This document shows, piece after piece, positions 51,302 through 61,230 of a stretch of DNA of 64,000 nt; position 1 is the stretch's first letter, and every line of letters starts with the position of its first letter. The notes under the pieces are model-generated. The model saw only the letters and a program-made list of their open reading frames with translations, had not been told where the DNA came from and ran no database searches. Origin of the DNA: an uncultured Varibaculum sp. (lineage in GTDB: Bacteria; Actinomycetota; Actinomycetes; Actinomycetales; Actinomycetaceae); contig CAMYFZ010000002.1 of the NCBI GenBank assembly GCA_947255165.1, positions 5,132 to 69,131 of the forward strand, given 5' to 3'. A program made the translations under genes and the position numbers.

Positions 51302-53248
51302 ATGGTAGGGAAGAAGCGAAGCTATTCGCAGGCGAAGAACGCTTCTTCGCAAAGGAAAAAAACTATTGCTGACCGGACAAAGTTGCCAGATCAAGAGGGA
51401 CACGGTCGCGATGCTAAGTCCTACGTGACGGGCGGGATAGCAAGCAAAGCAGCTAGCAAACGCGGGCGACTGCTACTGGTGATTGTGTCTTTTCTCTTGG
51501 TGCTGTGTAGCGCTAGATTATTCGAATTGCAGGTAATCCAAGCGCCCGCTCTCACTGACGCGGCCAGGCAAGCACGCACTGTATCTGCTGAAATTGTCCC
51601 TAAGCGGGGAGACGTCATAGATCGGAAAGGGACGGTGCTGGCAACCTCGATTGAGGTCTATAACGTGTCCGTTAACCAGAAACTGGTGAAAGGATATGTT
51701 CATCGCGAGGTATTTGACCCGCACGGAAAAATAGTTACCGATAAAACTAAACTGCGTGACCCGCGTAATGAAAAGAAAATTGTGGGAACGGGTGCCGCCG
51801 AAGCTGCGCGGCAACTAGCGCCAATTTTAAAGATGAACCCGGCGGTGCTGGGGGGCAAAATGGTGGGCAAACGCGGTTTCGTCTACCTGGCCAAAAATGT
51901 TAGTGCCGAGAACTGGCGGAAGATCCGGAAGCTAAAAATAGAAGGTATCGATGGCGAATTACGATATCGCCGAGACTATCCCAATGGCCCCACCGCCTCC
52001 TCGATTCTAGGTTTTACCGACTTTGACCAAGTCGGCCAGGCGGGTATCGAGGCAACACAAAACAAACAACTGGCCGGAGTCCCCGGCGAGCGGGTGGCAG
52101 AGATTTCACCCTCGGGACAGGTTATTCCGGGTGGCTCTGATGTTCTGCAGCCGGCGATCCCGGGTAAAACCGTACGCTTAACTATCGATGCGGATCTACA
52201 AAATATCGCGGAAGAGGTGGTTAATAAACAGGTAGCGGATTTTGGGGCTACCTGGGGAACCGCGATCGTACAGCGGGTAGGTACGGGTCAGATTTTGGCG
52301 CTGGCAGATTCCGGAAATGAGCCTCCCGAGCTGGTCCGGAAACGGACTTCGGGAACCACCGGATCGCGAGCAGTACAGTACACATACGAGCCGGGTTCGA
52401 GCGGAAAACTGGTTACTTTCGCTACCGCCTTGGAACAAAAGAAAATCACCCCGCTTACTCCGGTAAGCTCCCCCTATCAGATAACTATCGCCGGTCAGTC
52501 CTTTAGAGATTCCCATTCCCATCCCACTATGAACTTAACTGCCTCCGGGATTTTGGCTGAGTCTTCAAATACCGGCACCGTTCAAATCGGACAAATGGTT
52601 ACTGATCAGCAAAGATACCAGATGATGCAAGCTTTGGGATTGGGGCGAAAAACTGGAATCGAAATGCCCGGGGAATCTGCGGGGATAATCGGTAGTCCGA
52701 AGAGTTGGGACGGACGTCAGCGGATGACCACTATGTTTGGGCAGGGAATGGCGTGTACCCCGCTGCAAATATCTGCTCTGATCTCTACTATCGCTAACCA
52801 TGGCGTGTATATAGCCCCGCGGATCGTTTCCGAATATGAAGACTCGCAGGGGATTCCTGAAAAGCCAAAAGTTCCGGTGGCCACCCAAAAGTTAGACCAA
52901 AACGTGGCCGCCACCCTGGTGCGGATGATGGAATCGGTCACCAGTGATGAAGGGACTGCTAAGAAAGCTCAAGTCCCCGGCTATCGAAGTGCCGGTAAAA
53001 CCGGAACTAGTGAAATTATTTCTGCCGGAGGTGGCTCCAAAGGGGTAGTGGCCTCTTTCATCGGCCTGGCGCCTGCCGAGAATCCCGAAATTGCGGTGTC
53101 GGTGATTATTTATCAACCAAAATCAGGAATTTATGGGGGCGTAGTTGCCGGGCCGGTATTTTCACAGATAGCGGCGCAGGCATTAACTTTATTGGACGTT
53201 CCTCCCTCAACTACTAAGCCGCAGCTTTATCCAATTGATGCTCACTAG
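51302..53248 (+). CDS. ftsI: Division-specific transpeptidase FtsI (PBP3, class B)
   Basis: This 648-aa penicillin-binding protein cross-links septal peptidoglycan. It has a basic N-terminus, one helix (RLLLVIVSFLLVLCSARLF), a pedestal domain with RGDVIDRKGTVLATS, and the transpeptidase domain. All active-site motifs are present: SxxK as EPGSSGKLVTF (the serine is followed by Ser-Gly where most have Thr-Phe/Met), SxN as LAESSNTG, and KTGT as SAGKTGTSE. It works with FtsW, encoded downstream, in the septal synthase complex. The expected murE does not follow; murF comes 39 bases later. Confidence 0.95.
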   Translation: MVGKKRSYSQAKNASSQRKKTIADRTKLPDQEGHGRDAKSYVTGGIASKAASKRGRLLLVIVSFLLVLCSARLFELQVIQAPALTDAARQARTVSAEIVPKRGDVIDRKGTVLATSIEVYNVSVNQKLVKGYVHREVFDPHGKIVTDKTKLRDPRNEKKIVGTGAAEAARQLAPILKMNPAVLGGKMVGKRGFVYLAKNVSAENWRKIRKLKIEGIDGELRYRRDYPNGPTASSILGFTDFDQVGQAGIEATQNKQLAGVPGERVAEISPSGQVIPGGSDVLQPAIPGKTVRLTIDADLQNIAEEVVNKQVADFGATWGTAIVQRVGTGQILALADSGNEPPELVRKRTSGTTGSRAVQYTYEPGSSGKLVTFATALEQKKITPLTPVSSPYQITIAGQSFRDSHSHPTMNLTASGILAESSNTGTVQIGQMVTDQQRYQMMQALGLGRKTGIEMPGESAGIIGSPKSWDGRQRMTTMFGQGMACTPLQISALISTIANHGVYIAPRIVSEYEDSQGIPEKPKVPVATQKLDQNVAATLVRMMESVTSDEGTAKKAQVPGYRSAGKTGTSEIISAGGGSKGVVASFIGLAPAENPEIAVSVIIYQPKSGIYGGVVAGPVFSQIAAQALTLLDVPPSTTKPQLYPIDAH

Positions 53249-53286
53249 CTATCCTTAGAAGAGAACTCGGAACTAGGAGCTAACTA

Positions 53287-54819
53287 ATGTGGACATTGGG
53301 TTGGATTGCGGAGGCCCTGAACCAGCCGTGTAAGTATGCAGATACTAAAATCGCCGGAAGGGTAGTTACCGATTCCCGTGAGGTGCAGCCGGGGGATTTA
53401 TATGTAGCTCGTCGCGGAGAAAATTCCGATGGGCATGACTATCTGGAAGCGGCCTTACGAGCGGGTGCAGCTGCCGCCATCGTTGAGCGGAAAGAACCTG
53501 CTGAACAGGTCGGTATTCCCTATGTGCAGGTTGTAGAAGCGACCCGCGCCCTAGGGTGGTTAGCGCATGAACATTTAGCTTTTTTGCGGCAGAAAGGCGC
53601 CGGAGAGCGGCCAATTTGTGTGGGGATCACCGGTTCAGCGGGTAAAACCACCACTAAGGATTTACTCGCTAGCCTGCTGCAACTTAAAGGTCAGGTAGTA
53701 GCTCCGGAGAAATCCTACAATAATGAGGTAGGGGTGCCGCTGACTATTCTGCGCGCTGATGAAAATACCGATTTTCTAGTGCTCGAAATGGGAGCATCTG
53801 GACCCGGACACCTGGCGCTACTAACCGAAATTGCTCCTCTAGACCTGGCAATTGAGCTGATGGTGGGCCATGCCCATTTGGGGGGATTTGGCGATATTGA
53901 GGGGCTGGCGCAAGCCAAGGCGGAACTGCTTTGGGGGCTGCGAAACTTTCAGGGGCAGCGGTATTGGCCGCTGAGTGCGGCAGCGGAGCAGGCACGCGCA
54001 GTTTTTGGGCAAGATGGTTATCGGGAGAGCTATCCTGTCGAAAGCGGGAATCCCTCTTTAGCTATTTTGAACCGCAGTGATCGAAGAGTGTGCCAAATGG
54101 CTTTCGGGAAGCAGGTTCGCTATTTTGGAGAATTAGCCGTTGATGAGGCGGAAGCAGATACTACTAATACAACCGGAGTTTATGCCTCCCAGGTGCAGGT
54201 AGATAGCGATGGCCGGCCCTCTTTCTTAATGACCCGGGGCTCTCAAAGCATAAAAGTGAAGTTAGGGCTGGTAGGCAGGCATAACGTATCGAATGCTTTG
54301 GCGGCAGTGAGTGCTGCTACCGAGCTGGGGATTCCTCTCGCAGCCGCCGCCCGCGTACTCGAAAATGCCCGTCCCTTATCGCAGCATCGCCTGGACGTGG
54401 TGGAAATTGGATCTGATATTACCGTGATAGACGATTCCTACAACGCGAATTTGGATTCTATGCGTTCGGGAATCACCACTTTAAAGACCCTGGCACAAGC
54501 TAAGGGGCGAGGACGAGCAGTGGCAGTCTTGGGAGAAATGCTGGAGCTGGGGGCAGATTCCGAGAATCATCACCACCTGGTGGGCGAAGCTTGTTTAGAA
54601 GCAGGAATAGGAACAGTAATCACCGTGGGGAATGCTGCTAAGCCGATTTACCAGACTGTTTTAGACCACGCCGATGCCCAACACTGCGAAAATGCTCAGG
54701 AAGCACTTACAGTGGTTAAGCAGGTGCTTGCTCCCGGCGATACGGTATTGATTAAAGGATCAAATGGTTCCGGGGTCTGGAAAATTGCAGACGCTTTAAC
54801 AGGAGGTAGCAACAGCTAA
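53287..54819 (+). CDS. murF: UDP-MurNAc-tripeptide-D-Ala-D-Ala ligase MurF
   Basis: MurF adds D-Ala-D-Ala to the precursor. At 510 aa, the ATP loop is CVGITGSAGKTTTKDLLASLL, then SYNNEVGVPLTIL, and the C-terminal domain holds VIDDSYNANLDSMRSGI, all diagnostic of MurF among Mur ligases. It directly follows ftsI because murE is absent from this cluster. The stop shares bases with the mraY start (TAATGG). Confidence 0.95.
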   Translation: MWTLGWIAEALNQPCKYADTKIAGRVVTDSREVQPGDLYVARRGENSDGHDYLEAALRAGAAAAIVERKEPAEQVGIPYVQVVEATRALGWLAHEHLAFLRQKGAGERPICVGITGSAGKTTTKDLLASLLQLKGQVVAPEKSYNNEVGVPLTILRADENTDFLVLEMGASGPGHLALLTEIAPLDLAIELMVGHAHLGGFGDIEGLAQAKAELLWGLRNFQGQRYWPLSAAAEQARAVFGQDGYRESYPVESGNPSLAILNRSDRRVCQMAFGKQVRYFGELAVDEAEADTTNTTGVYASQVQVDSDGRPSFLMTRGSQSIKVKLGLVGRHNVSNALAAVSAATELGIPLAAAARVLENARPLSQHRLDVVEIGSDITVIDDSYNANLDSMRSGITTLKTLAQAKGRGRAVAVLGEMLELGADSENHHHLVGEACLEAGIGTVITVGNAAKPIYQTVLDHADAQHCENAQEALTVVKQVLAPGDTVLIKGSNGSGVWKIADALTGGSNS

Positions 54820-55931
54820 TGGTGCCTTTAGGAATAGCGCTATTAACCTCCCTGGTTATTTCGCTGGCGGGAACTCCGGTACTTATTCGTCTTTTACGTA
54901 AGCATCAATACGGTCAGTTCATTCGCAAGGACGGTCCCACCGCTCATTACACTAAGCGCGGCACTCCCACTATGGGCGGTCTGGTCATCATTTTGGCGAC
55001 CGTTTGCGGCTGGGTGGTAGCGCACATTGCTTCGTGGACATTCCCCTCGCCCTCGGGCTGGCTATTGATGCTACTGATATTGGGGCTAGGACTGATCGGG
55101 TTCCTGGATGACTACATTAAGATCTCTCGCCAACGTTCCTTGGGATTAACACCCTGGGCGAAGATTGCCGGTCAACTGGCAGTGGGAACAACTTTCGGGG
55201 TACTGGCGCTACTGTTTCCCCGCCGCGATGAATCCGGAATCGCTATTACCCCGGCGTCTACTAAGATTTCAGTGGTTCGCGATGTCAGTTGGCTGGATTT
55301 AGCGTTCGCCGGTACGGTAGTAGCGTTTATCCTGTTCGCGCTGTGGTCTAACTTTTTGATTGCGGCCTGGTCGAACGGGGTTAACCTTACCGATGGTTTA
55401 GACGGTTTAGCCTCCGGTGCCTGTCTGTTTGCTTTCGGAGCCTACACCGGGGTTGCTACCTGGCAGTACTATCAGCGCTGTCCGCTTAGCGGGGTAGTGC
55501 CTAAAGTAGCTGATGCCTGCTACGAGGTGCGAGACCCGGCAGATTTGGCGATAATCTCACTGGCGATTGTGGGCGCCTGCTTTGGTTTTCTCTGGTGGAA
55601 CACTTCTCCGGCCCAGATTTTCATGGGGGATACCGGTTCTCTCGCCTTGGGCGGAGCCTTCGCGGGGCTATCGATCTTGACTCGTACCGAGTTCCTCGCC
55701 CTAATTATTGGCGGGCTGTTTGTAGTGATCGTGATGTCAGATGTGATCCAAGTGGGGGTATTTAAACTTACCCGAAAACGGGTTTTTAAAATGGCGCCCC
55801 TGCATCACCATTTCGAGCTAAAAGGATGGAAAGAAGTAACGATTGTGGTTAGGTTCTGGATTATTGCGGGACTGTTCGCGATCGTAGGTGTAGCCATGTT
55901 CTATGCAGAATGGGTGGTTGCAATCAAGTGA
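54819..55931 (+). CDS. mraY: Phospho-MurNAc-pentapeptide transferase MraY
   Basis: MraY makes lipid I at the inner membrane. It is 370 aa with ten helices. Catalytic motifs are GFLDDYIKISRQRSLGLTPW (Asp-Asp), SNGVNLTDGLDGLASGA, and FMGDTGSLALGGAF with the third Asp. MAPLHHHFELKGWKE is the MraY-specific HHH loop. Its stop overlaps the GTG of murD (GTGA). Confidence 0.97.
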   Translation: MVPLGIALLTSLVISLAGTPVLIRLLRKHQYGQFIRKDGPTAHYTKRGTPTMGGLVIILATVCGWVVAHIASWTFPSPSGWLLMLLILGLGLIGFLDDYIKISRQRSLGLTPWAKIAGQLAVGTTFGVLALLFPRRDESGIAITPASTKISVVRDVSWLDLAFAGTVVAFILFALWSNFLIAAWSNGVNLTDGLDGLASGACLFAFGAYTGVATWQYYQRCPLSGVVPKVADACYEVRDPADLAIISLAIVGACFGFLWWNTSPAQIFMGDTGSLALGGAFAGLSILTRTEFLALIIGGLFVVIVMSDVIQVGVFKLTRKRVFKMAPLHHHFELKGWKEVTIVVRFWIIAGLFAIVGVAMFYAEWVVAIK

Positions 55932-57367
55932 CAAACCAAAATTGGGCAGGTCGTGATATCTGCATTATTGGTCTGGGGTCATCAGGTAAAGCCTGCTGTG
56001 AAGTGCTTTCCACCTTGGGAGCGAAGGTATTTGGGATAGACAGCCAAGAAGAAGCGGTTGCCTCCTGCTCGCAGGAGTATCGGCAGGCTCATTTTTATCA
56101 GGCCGATGCGGATAGCTGCGCTGATTTATTGGACCAGGTAGCTCCCTCCTTGCTAGTGGTCAGTCCCGGGGTACCTCCTCGTCATAGTGCTTTCGCTTGG
56201 GCACAAAAACACCAGGTGGAACTGTGGGGAGAAGTCGAACTGGCTTGGCAGATCCAAAAAACCGCTACTTCGCGCCCGGACATCCCCTGGCTAACCGTTA
56301 CCGGCACTAACGGTAAAACCACTACCGTAGGGATGACCCAGTCTATCTTGCAGGCTGCGGGTTATGACGCGCTAGCAGTCGGAAATGTGGGTTCCCCGGT
56401 GGTTTTGGCGGCTGCCCAGGCTAAGGCCGAGGCCTTAGCGGTAGAACTATCCAGTTTCCAGCTTTACACCATTAGAACATTATCTCCGCTGGCTGCAGTA
56501 TGTTTAAATATTGATGCTGACCATCTGGATTGGCACGGGAGCCAGGCAGCCTACGTGGCCGCCAAGGCTCGGGTCTATGAGCGTGCCCAAAAAGCCGTCC
56601 TCTATAATCAACAAGATCCCCAGACTTTGGACTTGGCGCTAGCATCCGATGTTAATGAGGGATGCCGAGCGATCGGTTTTACCAGCGGCACCCCCGATAT
56701 TTACCAGTTGGGGATCGTGGAAAATATGCTGGTAGATCGGGCTTATAGCCCTAATCCTTATAAAGAGGCAGTGGCACTAGTAGGGATGGGAGATTTTCGC
56801 TATTACCAGGGAGAGCCCGGGCTAACGGTTTTGCAAGATGCCTTAGCGGCCGCTGGTCTCACCCGCGCCCTAGGGGTAGCCCCCGAGGCCGTGCGGGACG
56901 GAATACGAGGCTTCGTCCCCCAGGCACATCGGCGAGCCACCGTAGGTCAGGCGGCGCAGGTCACTTGGATAGATGATTCCAAAGCCACCAACACTCATGC
57001 CGCGGCAGCATCTTTGGCAGGAATGCCCCCTTCCTCAGTGGTGTGGATAGCTGGCGGCGATGCGAAGGGACAATCCTTTGATCAACTAATTCAAGAGGTT
57101 GCCGCCTGTTTACGAGGGGTAGTTTTGATCGGGGAAGATCGCTCGGCTTTGCGTGAGGCGCTAGCAAAATACGCGCCTAATATTCCAGTAGTTGAAGTCA
57201 CCGGTCACGATGACATGATGTTCTCGGTGGCAAACGAAGCAGTAGCGCTCTCTCGCCCTGGAGATAAAGTAATTCTGGCTCCTGCTTGTGCCTCCTGGGA
57301 TCAGTTTGAAAACTATTCCCAGCGAGGGGAAGCTTTTGCTAAGGCCGTGTCCCGTTTGGAGGGATAG
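55928..57367 (+). CDS. murD: UDP-MurNAc-L-Ala:D-Glu ligase MurD
   Basis: MurD adds D-glutamate to the precursor. About 479 aa are made from the GTG at 55928, chosen for the GTGA overlap with mraY; the longer open frame is inside mraY. The N-terminal Rossmann part is ICIIGLGSSGKACCEVL, the ATP loop LTVTGTNGKTTTVGMTQ, CLNIDADHLDWHGSQAAY is in the central domain, and WIDDSKATNTHAAAASL at the C-terminal domain is the MurD hallmark. ftsW starts 2 bases after its stop. Confidence 0.96.
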   Translation: MTNQNWAGRDICIIGLGSSGKACCEVLSTLGAKVFGIDSQEEAVASCSQEYRQAHFYQADADSCADLLDQVAPSLLVVSPGVPPRHSAFAWAQKHQVELWGEVELAWQIQKTATSRPDIPWLTVTGTNGKTTTVGMTQSILQAAGYDALAVGNVGSPVVLAAAQAKAEALAVELSSFQLYTIRTLSPLAAVCLNIDADHLDWHGSQAAYVAAKARVYERAQKAVLYNQQDPQTLDLALASDVNEGCRAIGFTSGTPDIYQLGIVENMLVDRAYSPNPYKEAVALVGMGDFRYYQGEPGLTVLQDALAAAGLTRALGVAPEAVRDGIRGFVPQAHRRATVGQAAQVTWIDDSKATNTHAAAASLAGMPPSSVVWIAGGDAKGQSFDQLIQEVAACLRGVVLIGEDRSALREALAKYAPNIPVVEVTGHDDMMFSVANEAVALSRPGDKVILAPACASWDQFENYSQRGEAFAKAVSRLEG

Positions 57368-57369
57368 TA

Positions 57370-58716
57370 ATGGTGGCGCGGACAAAAGCTGGAAGTAAAA
57401 AGAATCATCGCGAGCACTCGGTAACAAAACTTAGGGGAAAAATTCCGCGGATCAAAGTTCAGCGGGCAGAGGCTTTCCGTTCAGATGACCCGGAAGGAAA
57501 ACGGAAACTACTTAGCCTGTGGCGGTCGATAACGAATACCCCCTTATTTAACTATCAAACGTTGTGGTTCTTAATTATTGCGCTTTCGGTAATTGGATTA
57601 ATGATGCAGTTTTCTGCCTCGGTAATCTTGGAACTGTCTGCGGGTACCAGTCCCTATTGGGGCGTGGCGCGCCCGTTGCTGATTATGGCGGTGGGTTTCT
57701 TAGCGATGATTTTCATTTCGCGTTTACCTGCCGGGTTTTTTGAAAAAGCTGCGTTAGTTCTAATATTCCCGCTGGCCGTGGCGGGGCAATTAGCGGTTTT
57801 TAGCCCCTTGGGTCGTGGCCAGGGCGGTAACCGCAACTGGGTTTATATTCCCGGCATCAACCAGGTATTACAGCCTTCAGAGTTTCTGAAAGTAGCTTTC
57901 ATTTTACTTTTAATCACCGTATTTATCAGCGGAAGATGTCGGATAGACTCCCTTAGCGATCTCCTCAAATGGGTGGGTCTACCTTTCGTGATTATTGTGG
58001 CCGCGGTGATGGCCGGCCACGATATGGGAACCCTACTAATTTTCGTTTCTATCTTGCTGTGTGTATTGCTAGTTGCGGGTATTTCTCTGCGCTGGTTAGG
58101 GATGGGGATCGGCCTACTTGCGGTGGGCGCGGTGGCCGCGGTACTTAGTTCTTCTTCCCGTAGAAGCCGGGTGTTCTCCTTCTTAAACCCCTCCCAAGCG
58201 AATCCAACGGGGTCTGGTTTGCAACCATTACGCGCGAAATGGGGATTGGGCACCGGAGGACTTACCGGGGTGGGACCGGGAGCTTCTCGCCAGAAATGGA
58301 ACTATCTACCGGAGGCCCATACCGACTTTATTTACGCAATTTTGGGCGAAGAATTCGGGCTATTCGGCACGCTCTTGGTACTGGTGCTTTTTGGGTTGCT
58401 CGCCTGGGTGCTTTGCCGGCTAATTATTAATTCCACGAACTTCGCTACTCGACTATGCGCGGCCGGCACCCTAGGGTGGATAGTTGCGCAAGCCCTGATA
58501 AACATCATGGTAGTGATCGGATTCTTACCGGTCGTGGGAGTTCCGTTGCCATTGGTTTCATCGGGAGGCTCTACCGCGCTAGCTACCCTGATACAAATGG
58601 GGGTGCTCTTCAGCTACCTGCGAGCAGAACCGGGACTGGCCGCGGCAGTCGCCCGTAGGCCAAAATATTTGCGTACCAGCAGAGCCGTCAGATTGGAAAA
58701 ACGCGATGGAAAATAA
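57370..58716 (+). CDS. ftsW: Septal peptidoglycan glycosyltransferase FtsW (SEDS)
   Basis: FtsW polymerises lipid II at the septum with FtsI. It is 448 aa with a basic cytoplasmic N-terminus of about 60 residues and ten helices. Diagnostic parts are LMMQFSASVILEL, GRGQGGNRNWVYIPGINQVLQPSEFLK, LPEAHTDFIYAILGEEFGLFG and the C-terminal LPVVGVPLPLVSSGGSTALATL. It overlaps murG by 11 bases. Confidence 0.96.
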   Translation: MVARTKAGSKKNHREHSVTKLRGKIPRIKVQRAEAFRSDDPEGKRKLLSLWRSITNTPLFNYQTLWFLIIALSVIGLMMQFSASVILELSAGTSPYWGVARPLLIMAVGFLAMIFISRLPAGFFEKAALVLIFPLAVAGQLAVFSPLGRGQGGNRNWVYIPGINQVLQPSEFLKVAFILLLITVFISGRCRIDSLSDLLKWVGLPFVIIVAAVMAGHDMGTLLIFVSILLCVLLVAGISLRWLGMGIGLLAVGAVAAVLSSSSRRSRVFSFLNPSQANPTGSGLQPLRAKWGLGTGGLTGVGPGASRQKWNYLPEAHTDFIYAILGEEFGLFGTLLVLVLFGLLAWVLCRLIINSTNFATRLCAAGTLGWIVAQALINIMVVIGFLPVVGVPLPLVSSGGSTALATLIQMGVLFSYLRAEPGLAAAVARRPKYLRTSRAVRLEKRDGK

Positions 58717-59827
58717 TAGATCGGTACTTTTAGCCGGAGGGGGAACCGCCGGTCATGTCAACCCGCTGCTGGCTGCTGCCCGCTGCCTGCGAGATCAAGG
58801 CTGGGACGTCACGATTATTGGTACGAGGGAAGGCAAAGAGACCGAGCTAGTACCCGCTGCCGGCTTCGATTTGCACTATATTCCCCGGATACCCTTGCCG
58901 CGCCGTCCTTCTTTGCAGTTTTTTACTATTCCTACCCGAATGCGGGCAACGGTAAGGAAAATAGAATCCCTAATCCGAGAAAAACAGGTGGGGGTAGTTC
59001 TGGGATTTGGAGGATATGTCTCTACTCCCGCCTATTTTGCGGCGCGCCGCATGCAAGTTCCGCTGGTAATTCATGAACAGAATGCCCGTCCCGGTTTGGC
59101 TAACCGTTTAGGGGCACGCTGGGCGAAAGCGGTGGCTTTAACTTTTCCCTCTACGAAACTGCAGGCCAAGAAAGGGAAAACCAGGTGTATCGGTTTGCCC
59201 TTGCGTCCAGAGATCGCAGAGCTGGCCAAGAGGCGGCAGGACCCGCAGGAAAAACAACGTCAGCGGGCGGCGGCACTGCAGTCGTTCGACCTTGATCCGC
59301 AGTTGCCAACCTTACTGGTCACCGGCGGGTCTTTGGGGGCGCTTTCGCTAAATCAAGCGCTGCAGGAGGCAGCGGCGCAACTGCCCGAGAATATTCAGGT
59401 AATTCATCTAACCGGGAAAGGAAAGGATGAGCCGGTCCGACGCGCTCTTCCCGAATCCCTAAAGTCGCGTTATCGTATCTTAGATTACCTAGTTGATATG
59501 GAGCGGGCATTAGCGGCTGCTGACCTGGTAGTTTGTCGTTCCGGGGCGGGTACCGTTGCGGAGATGACTGCTTTAGCACTACCGGCAGTTTACGTACCAC
59601 TCCCGATTGGAAACGGAGAGCAGCGGCTTAACGCCGAAGATGCGGTGAAAAGTGGCGGCGCCCTGCTTGTAGATAACGCCAAGTTTGACGCCAGTTTCGT
59701 AACCGGCAAGGTAATCCCGCTGCTGTTGGCACCCGAGCGTCTAGCACAGATGGCGCGGGCACTGCCGGAAGAGGGGATTGATGCCGCGGAGAAACTGGCG
59801 CAAATCGCAGAGGAAGTAAATCGATGA
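58706..59827 (+). CDS. murG: Lipid II synthase MurG
   Basis: MurG transfers GlcNAc from UDP-GlcNAc to lipid I on the cytoplasmic membrane face. It is 373 aa with two Rossmann domains: VLLAGGGTAGHVNPLLAAA with the GGxxGH loop, FGGYVSTPAYFAARRM, HEQNARPGLANRLG, VTGGSLGALSLNQ and VCRSGAGTVAEMTAL. It starts inside the 3' end of ftsW and overlaps murC by ATGA, so the three are coupled. Confidence 0.97.
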   Translation: MENNRSVLLAGGGTAGHVNPLLAAARCLRDQGWDVTIIGTREGKETELVPAAGFDLHYIPRIPLPRRPSLQFFTIPTRMRATVRKIESLIREKQVGVVLGFGGYVSTPAYFAARRMQVPLVIHEQNARPGLANRLGARWAKAVALTFPSTKLQAKKGKTRCIGLPLRPEIAELAKRRQDPQEKQRQRAAALQSFDLDPQLPTLLVTGGSLGALSLNQALQEAAAQLPENIQVIHLTGKGKDEPVRRALPESLKSRYRILDYLVDMERALAAADLVVCRSGAGTVAEMTALALPAVYVPLPIGNGEQRLNAEDAVKSGGALLVDNAKFDASFVTGKVIPLLLAPERLAQMARALPEEGIDAAEKLAQIAEEVNR

Positions 59828-61230
59828 GCGAGAAGAAATATCATTTCATTGGGGTCGGGGGAGCAGGAATGTCCGTAGTGGCGCAGCTTTTTGTGGCGCG
59901 CGGCTGGGAACTGACTGGCTCGGATCAAAGCGAATCCGATAACTTAAAGAAACTGCGGGAGCTGGGAGTCGAATGCTGGGTGGGCACCCGGCCACAGCTG
60001 ATTACGCCGGAAATGACTATCGTCTATTCCAGTGCGATTCGCCCTAATAATCCCGAATTTGCTGCCGGTAAAGCCGCAGGTTGCGAGTTTATGCATCGTT
60101 CCCAAGCACTTGCCTTAGCCTCCGCCGACCGCAAGTTCGTAGCCGTTGCCGGCGCTCATGGAAAGACCACTACCTCGGGAATGATGGCACAAACTCTTTC
60201 TCAACTCGGGGCGGATCCTTCTTTTGCAGTCGGCGGGATAGTCCGCCACTACCAAACCGGCGCCCATCTGGGTAAAGGCGAATACTTTATTGCCGAGGCC
60301 GACGAATCCGATGGTTCTTTCCTTAACTACCGGCCCCAGGTGGCGATTATTACCAATATTGAGCCCGATCACCTCGATAATTATGGTTCTGCGGAGAAAT
60401 TTGCGGAAGCATTTTTTGATTTCAGTAACTGTATTAAACCAGGTGGAACCCTAATTGTTTGTACTGACGATCCCGGTTGCGTCCAGCTGGTTCAGCGCCT
60501 GCGCTCGTTGCCTGAAGGATCTGAGGCAGCTCAAATCCAAATTTTCGGGTATGGGATAGAATCGTCCTCTCTCAAGCTAGATGAGTTTTGCCTGATTAAG
60601 CCACATGCGGAAGATCCGACCTCGGTATCTGCAGATTTCGTAGTGGCCGGGGAAACTACTTCGGTACGCCTGCCGATGCCGGGACGACACAACCTATTGA
60701 ACGCGGCCGCAGTCTTCTTGGGCGCGAAAGTTGCGGGTTTTTCTGCCTCAGAAACTGCCCGGGTTTTAGGAGACTTTGAGGGAACCGCGCGCCGTTTTGA
60801 AACCAAAGGCGAAGTAGGGGGCATCCGGGTAATTGATGACTATGCCCATCACCCCACCGAGGTGGAAGCGCTGATGCACCAGGCACGCGAAGCTGCCGCC
60901 GGAGGAAGGGTTCTAGTCTTATTTCAGCCGCATTTATATTCGCGTACCCGTAATTTTGCCCCCCGTTTTGCCCGGGCTCTCGACCTGGCAGATCAGGTGA
61001 TAGTTTGTGACATTTACCGGGCACGCGAGGACCCGATTGCCGGGGTAACCTCTCAGCTAATTACCGAAAAAATGCAGCGTGGCTCCTATATTGGAGAGCG
61101 CGATGAGGCGGCCCGCGCCCTCGCTAATGCGGCTAGGCCAGGAGATCTGATCCTGACTGTAGGAGCTGGAGATGTGACAGTGGCCGGCCTGCTTATTCTT
61201 AACGTTTTAGCCCAGAGGTTTGGGCAGTGA
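59824..61230 (+). CDS. murC: UDP-MurNAc:L-alanine ligase MurC
   Basis: MurC adds the first amino acid to UDP-MurNAc. It is 468 aa with FIGVGGAGMSVVAQLF, the ATP loop AVAGAHGKTTTSGMMAQ, EADESDGSFLNYRP, the central NIEPDHLDNYG, and DDYAHHPTEVEALM in the last domain. The HGKTTT and DYAHHPTE forms are specific for MurC. It overlaps ftsQ as GTGA. Confidence 0.97.
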   Translation: MSEKKYHFIGVGGAGMSVVAQLFVARGWELTGSDQSESDNLKKLRELGVECWVGTRPQLITPEMTIVYSSAIRPNNPEFAAGKAAGCEFMHRSQALALASADRKFVAVAGAHGKTTTSGMMAQTLSQLGADPSFAVGGIVRHYQTGAHLGKGEYFIAEADESDGSFLNYRPQVAIITNIEPDHLDNYGSAEKFAEAFFDFSNCIKPGGTLIVCTDDPGCVQLVQRLRSLPEGSEAAQIQIFGYGIESSSLKLDEFCLIKPHAEDPTSVSADFVVAGETTSVRLPMPGRHNLLNAAAVFLGAKVAGFSASETARVLGDFEGTARRFETKGEVGGIRVIDDYAHHPTEVEALMHQAREAAAGGRVLVLFQPHLYSRTRNFAPRFARALDLADQVIVCDIYRAREDPIAGVTSQLITEKMQRGSYIGERDEAARALANAARPGDLILTVGAGDVTVAGLLILNVLAQRFGQ